DNA from: Aquimarina sp.
Lineage (GTDB): Bacteria > Bacteroidota > Bacteroidia > Flavobacteriales > Flavobacteriaceae
Direction: 5' to 3'
Length of the DNA: 7,263 nucleotides
Assembly (NCBI GenBank): GCA_002697475.1
Contig: NZVW01000174.1
Location: 5,412-12,674, forward strand
Part shown: in pieces, positions 7,255-7,263 of the stretch
How the letters are laid out: each line of letters starts with the position of its first letter
Position numbering within the stretch: the stretch's first letter is position 1
Notes under the pieces: model-generated
What the model was told of the DNA's origin: nothing
Seen by the model: the letters and a program-made list of their open reading frames with translations, nothing else
The model's database searches: none
Position numbers and translations under genes: made by a program

Positions 7255-7263
7255 GTATCATAA

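Noticed and set aside
1..7263. CRISPR arrays, tRNA or rRNA genes, insertion sequences and long direct repeats
   Set aside because: I looked for repeated units, terminal inverted repeats and clover-leaf patterns on both strands and saw none by eye.

Overview
The window looks like a low-GC, AT-rich chromosomal segment of a Bacteroidota bacterium, most likely from Flavobacteriia. Three things point there. Two lipoproteins have short lipoboxes ending in F-T-S-C and F-S-C. Candidate promoters fit the Bacteroidota TTG / TAnnTTTG pattern. Most genes lack clear Shine-Dalgarno sequences. The gene families (large metallophosphoesterase lipoprotein, HD-PycTM protein, GAF protein, DUF4369-type thioredoxin lipoprotein) are also typical of that group. 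No mobile element, tRNA, rRNA or CRISPR array was seen.

Layout. Positions 1-2162 (minus) hold the first 720 codons of a large lipoprotein that runs off the left edge. It has a metallophosphoesterase-like domain whose metal-binding motifs look eroded, followed by a region with protein-kinase-like motifs (GDWDRH and PRDRD). After 42 bases comes a divergent gene, 2205-3392 (plus), for a 395-residue protein. It joins a cytosolic HD phosphohydrolase domain to a membrane domain of the Pycsar effector (PycTM) type. It converges on 3412-5778 (minus), a 788-residue protein with a central GAF domain and long unassigned flanks; a hairpin lies in the 19-base gap. A 287-base divergent intergenic region with a good minus-strand promoter follows. 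Then 6066-7205 (plus) encodes a TlpA-like thioredoxin-fold lipoprotein, ending at a strong bidirectional terminator.

How the genes relate. They alternate in orientation and do not form an operon. Each looks separately transcribed, apart from the possibly co-regulated divergent pair at 2162/2205. Three products concern the envelope: two lipoproteins and one inner-membrane HD-PycTM protein. The GAF protein is probably a cytosolic sensor or scaffold. The most interesting points are the apparently degenerate phosphoesterase joined to a kinase-like module, and the HD-PycTM fusion with no nucleotide cyclase gene in this window.
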